Positions 5,783 through 6,573 of a stretch of DNA of 6,573 nucleotides are shown piece after piece. Numbering within the stretch: position 1 is the first letter of the stretch; every line of letters begins with the position of its first letter. The position numbers and the translations under genes were made by a program. A model generated the notes under the pieces. The model saw nothing but the letters and a program-made list of their open reading frames with translations, made no database searches and was not told the origin of the DNA. This stretch comes from Oscillospiraceae bacterium (GTDB lineage: Bacteria; Bacillota; Clostridia; Oscillospirales; Oscillospiraceae). The stretch covers positions 1 to 6,573 of the forward strand of contig JAJPXI010000145.1 of NCBI GenBank assembly GCA_021205585.1, in the 5' to 3' direction.

Positions 5783-6447
5783 TACAGTTTCCCTCCGTCC
5801 ACGATATAGTCCACGAAAATGCCCTGGGTCATCACATTTTCCGGCTCGATGTCGCCGATCTCCACCATGTTGTCGGCCTCGCAGATGACAACATCGGCGC
5901 AGGTGGCCACCACGGTGTTGTAGTTGCGGCTGGTGCCCTTATACCAGACATTTCCGGCAGGGTCTACCTTGTAGCCGCAGATCAGGGCCACGTCAGCGCG
6001 GACGGGCTTCATAACCAGATACTCCCGGCCGTCGATGGTGATCTTGGAGTCCACCAGGGGGGACTCCTCCACCAGAGTGCCCAGGCCGGTGGGGGTGATC
6101 ACGCCGCCCAGTCCGCCGCCGCCGGCGCGGATCATCTCAGCCAGGGAGCCCTGGGGAATCAGCCAGACCTCCAGCGTCCCCTCGTTCATCTGAGTGGCCA
6201 CGTTGGGGTTCAGGCCCACATGGGAGGCGATCAGGCGCTTGACCTGATGGTTGTCAATCAGCTTGGCCAGGCCATAGCCGGTGGCGGGGCTGTCGTTGGC
6301 GATGATGGTCAGGTCCTTCACGCCCTTTTCCACCAGCGCGTCGATGACATGGTGGGCGTTGCCGCAGCCCAGAAAGCCGCCGATGGCCACAGTCATACCG
6401 TCCTGAACCAGGGCGGCGGCCTCCTGCACAGAAATCATTTTAGGCAT
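5782..6447 (-). CDS. CoA-transferase family I, alpha subunit (AtoD/CtfA/ScoA-like)
   Basis: The 221-residue product matches the alpha subunit of family I CoA-transferases in length and order of motifs. DGMTVAIGGFLGCGNAHH (16-33) is the CoA-binding signature region, LTIIANDSPATGYGL (46-60) and SHVGLNPNVATQMNEG (75-90) follow, and IPQGSLAEMIRAGGGGLGG (97-115) with ITPTGLGTLVEE (117-128) are strongly conserved. The proline that normally ends the first signature (G-x-P) is alanine here (A31). The start is supported by TAAGGAGGT (6465-6457) about ten bases before the ATG. It is the first gene of a two-gene operon with the beta subunit, and a GC-rich hairpin precedes its ribosome site. Paired with beta it should carry out ping-pong CoA transfer using acetyl-CoA or butyryl-CoA as donor. 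The acceptor acid is not determined. Confidence 0.93.
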   Translation of the reverse strand: MPKMISVQEAAALVQDGMTVAIGGFLGCGNAHHVIDALVEKGVKDLTIIANDSPATGYGLAKLIDNHQVKRLIASHVGLNPNVATQMNEGTLEVWLIPQGSLAEMIRAGGGGLGGVITPTGLGTLVEESPLVDSKITIDGREYLVMKPVRADVALICGYKVDPAGNVWYKGTSRNYNTVVATCADVVICEADNMVEIGDIEPENVMTQGIFVDYIVDGGKL

Positions 6448-6573
6448 TGGAAATGTACCTCCTTAATATTGGCCGTCGGGCGCCGCGGGACCGCCGGGCC
6501 CCCCGCGGCCCGACGGGAACAGGCCATATCGAAGATTGTTTGGCAGCCCCAGGCGCCGCCCCGGCCCAGGTGT
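6448..6573 (-). promoter_or_regulatory. Upstream region of the CoA-transferase operon with GC-rich hairpin
   Basis: Next to the start is the ribosome site TAAGGAGGT (6457-6465). Just upstream, CCGTCGGGC (6473-6481) pairs with GCCCGACGG (6508-6516), and an inner CGCGGG (6484-6489) pairs with CCCGCG (6502-6507) after a 2-base bulge, giving a 9+6 bp stem with a 12-base loop. No T-run follows on the - strand, so it is not a standard terminator; it may stabilise the 5' end of the mRNA or take part in control. No convincing -35/-10 pair is seen before the window ends, so the promoter may lie outside. Confidence 0.6.

Noticed and set aside
5102..5809. 235-codon + strand frame opposite the beta subunit
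   Set aside because: It is the antisense of a confidently identified CoA-transferase subunit and has no family features.
6473..6516. Hairpin before the alpha subunit as an intrinsic terminator
   Set aside because: Neither strand has a T-run next to the stem, so it is described as a leader hairpin instead.

Overview
The window looks like chromosomal DNA from a GC-rich, anaerobic, fermentative Firmicute of the Oscillospiraceae type (Flavonifractor, Lawsonibacter or Intestinimonas-like). This is inference from the GC-rich coding style combined with strong AGGAGG ribosome sites, a DUF4367-type envelope protein, a Fe-S flavin enoate-reductase-family enzyme and two-subunit family I CoA-transferase genes. 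No rRNA, tRNA, CRISPR array, transposase or phage gene is visible.

Left third, + strand (1-2119): a two-gene unit. The first gene enters from outside the window and encodes a protein with one N-terminal membrane anchor and an outside DUF4367-like domain. The second, 30 bases later, encodes a 477-residue lipoprotein with a calcium-loop-like DLDGDG motif. A strong 13-bp hairpin just after its stop ends the unit and may also stop transcripts arriving from the opposite strand.

Middle, convergent (2120-5060): a short AT-rich patch with an imperfect palindrome and a T-run separates the two directions. On the - strand lie a 654-residue flavin/4Fe-4S oxidoreductase of the 2,4-dienoyl-CoA reductase/2-enoate reductase/BaiCD group and, 30 bases downstream, a 144-residue PaaI-type hotdog thioesterase. 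Upstream of the oxidoreductase is a leader of about 300 bases containing two inverted repeats; it may be a copy of an interspersed repeat. A naive open reading frame runs 66 codons into it, but the real protein starts at 4766.

Right third, - strand (5061-6573): the alpha and beta subunits of a CoA-transferase, overlapping by one base (TAATG), ended by a bidirectional terminator at 5061-5104. A GC-rich hairpin lies just upstream of the alpha-subunit ribosome site.

Taken together, the - strand genes could form a small carboxylic-acid module: CoA activation by transfer, reduction of an unsaturated acid or acyl-CoA by the flavoenzyme, and release by the thioesterase. The terminator between the two gene pairs means they are probably transcribed separately. 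The substrate is unknown, and several normally conserved residues are changed: the substrate-binding His pair of the flavoenzyme and the signature motifs of both transferase subunits. This chemistry may therefore differ from the textbook acetoacetate or dienoyl-CoA cases.
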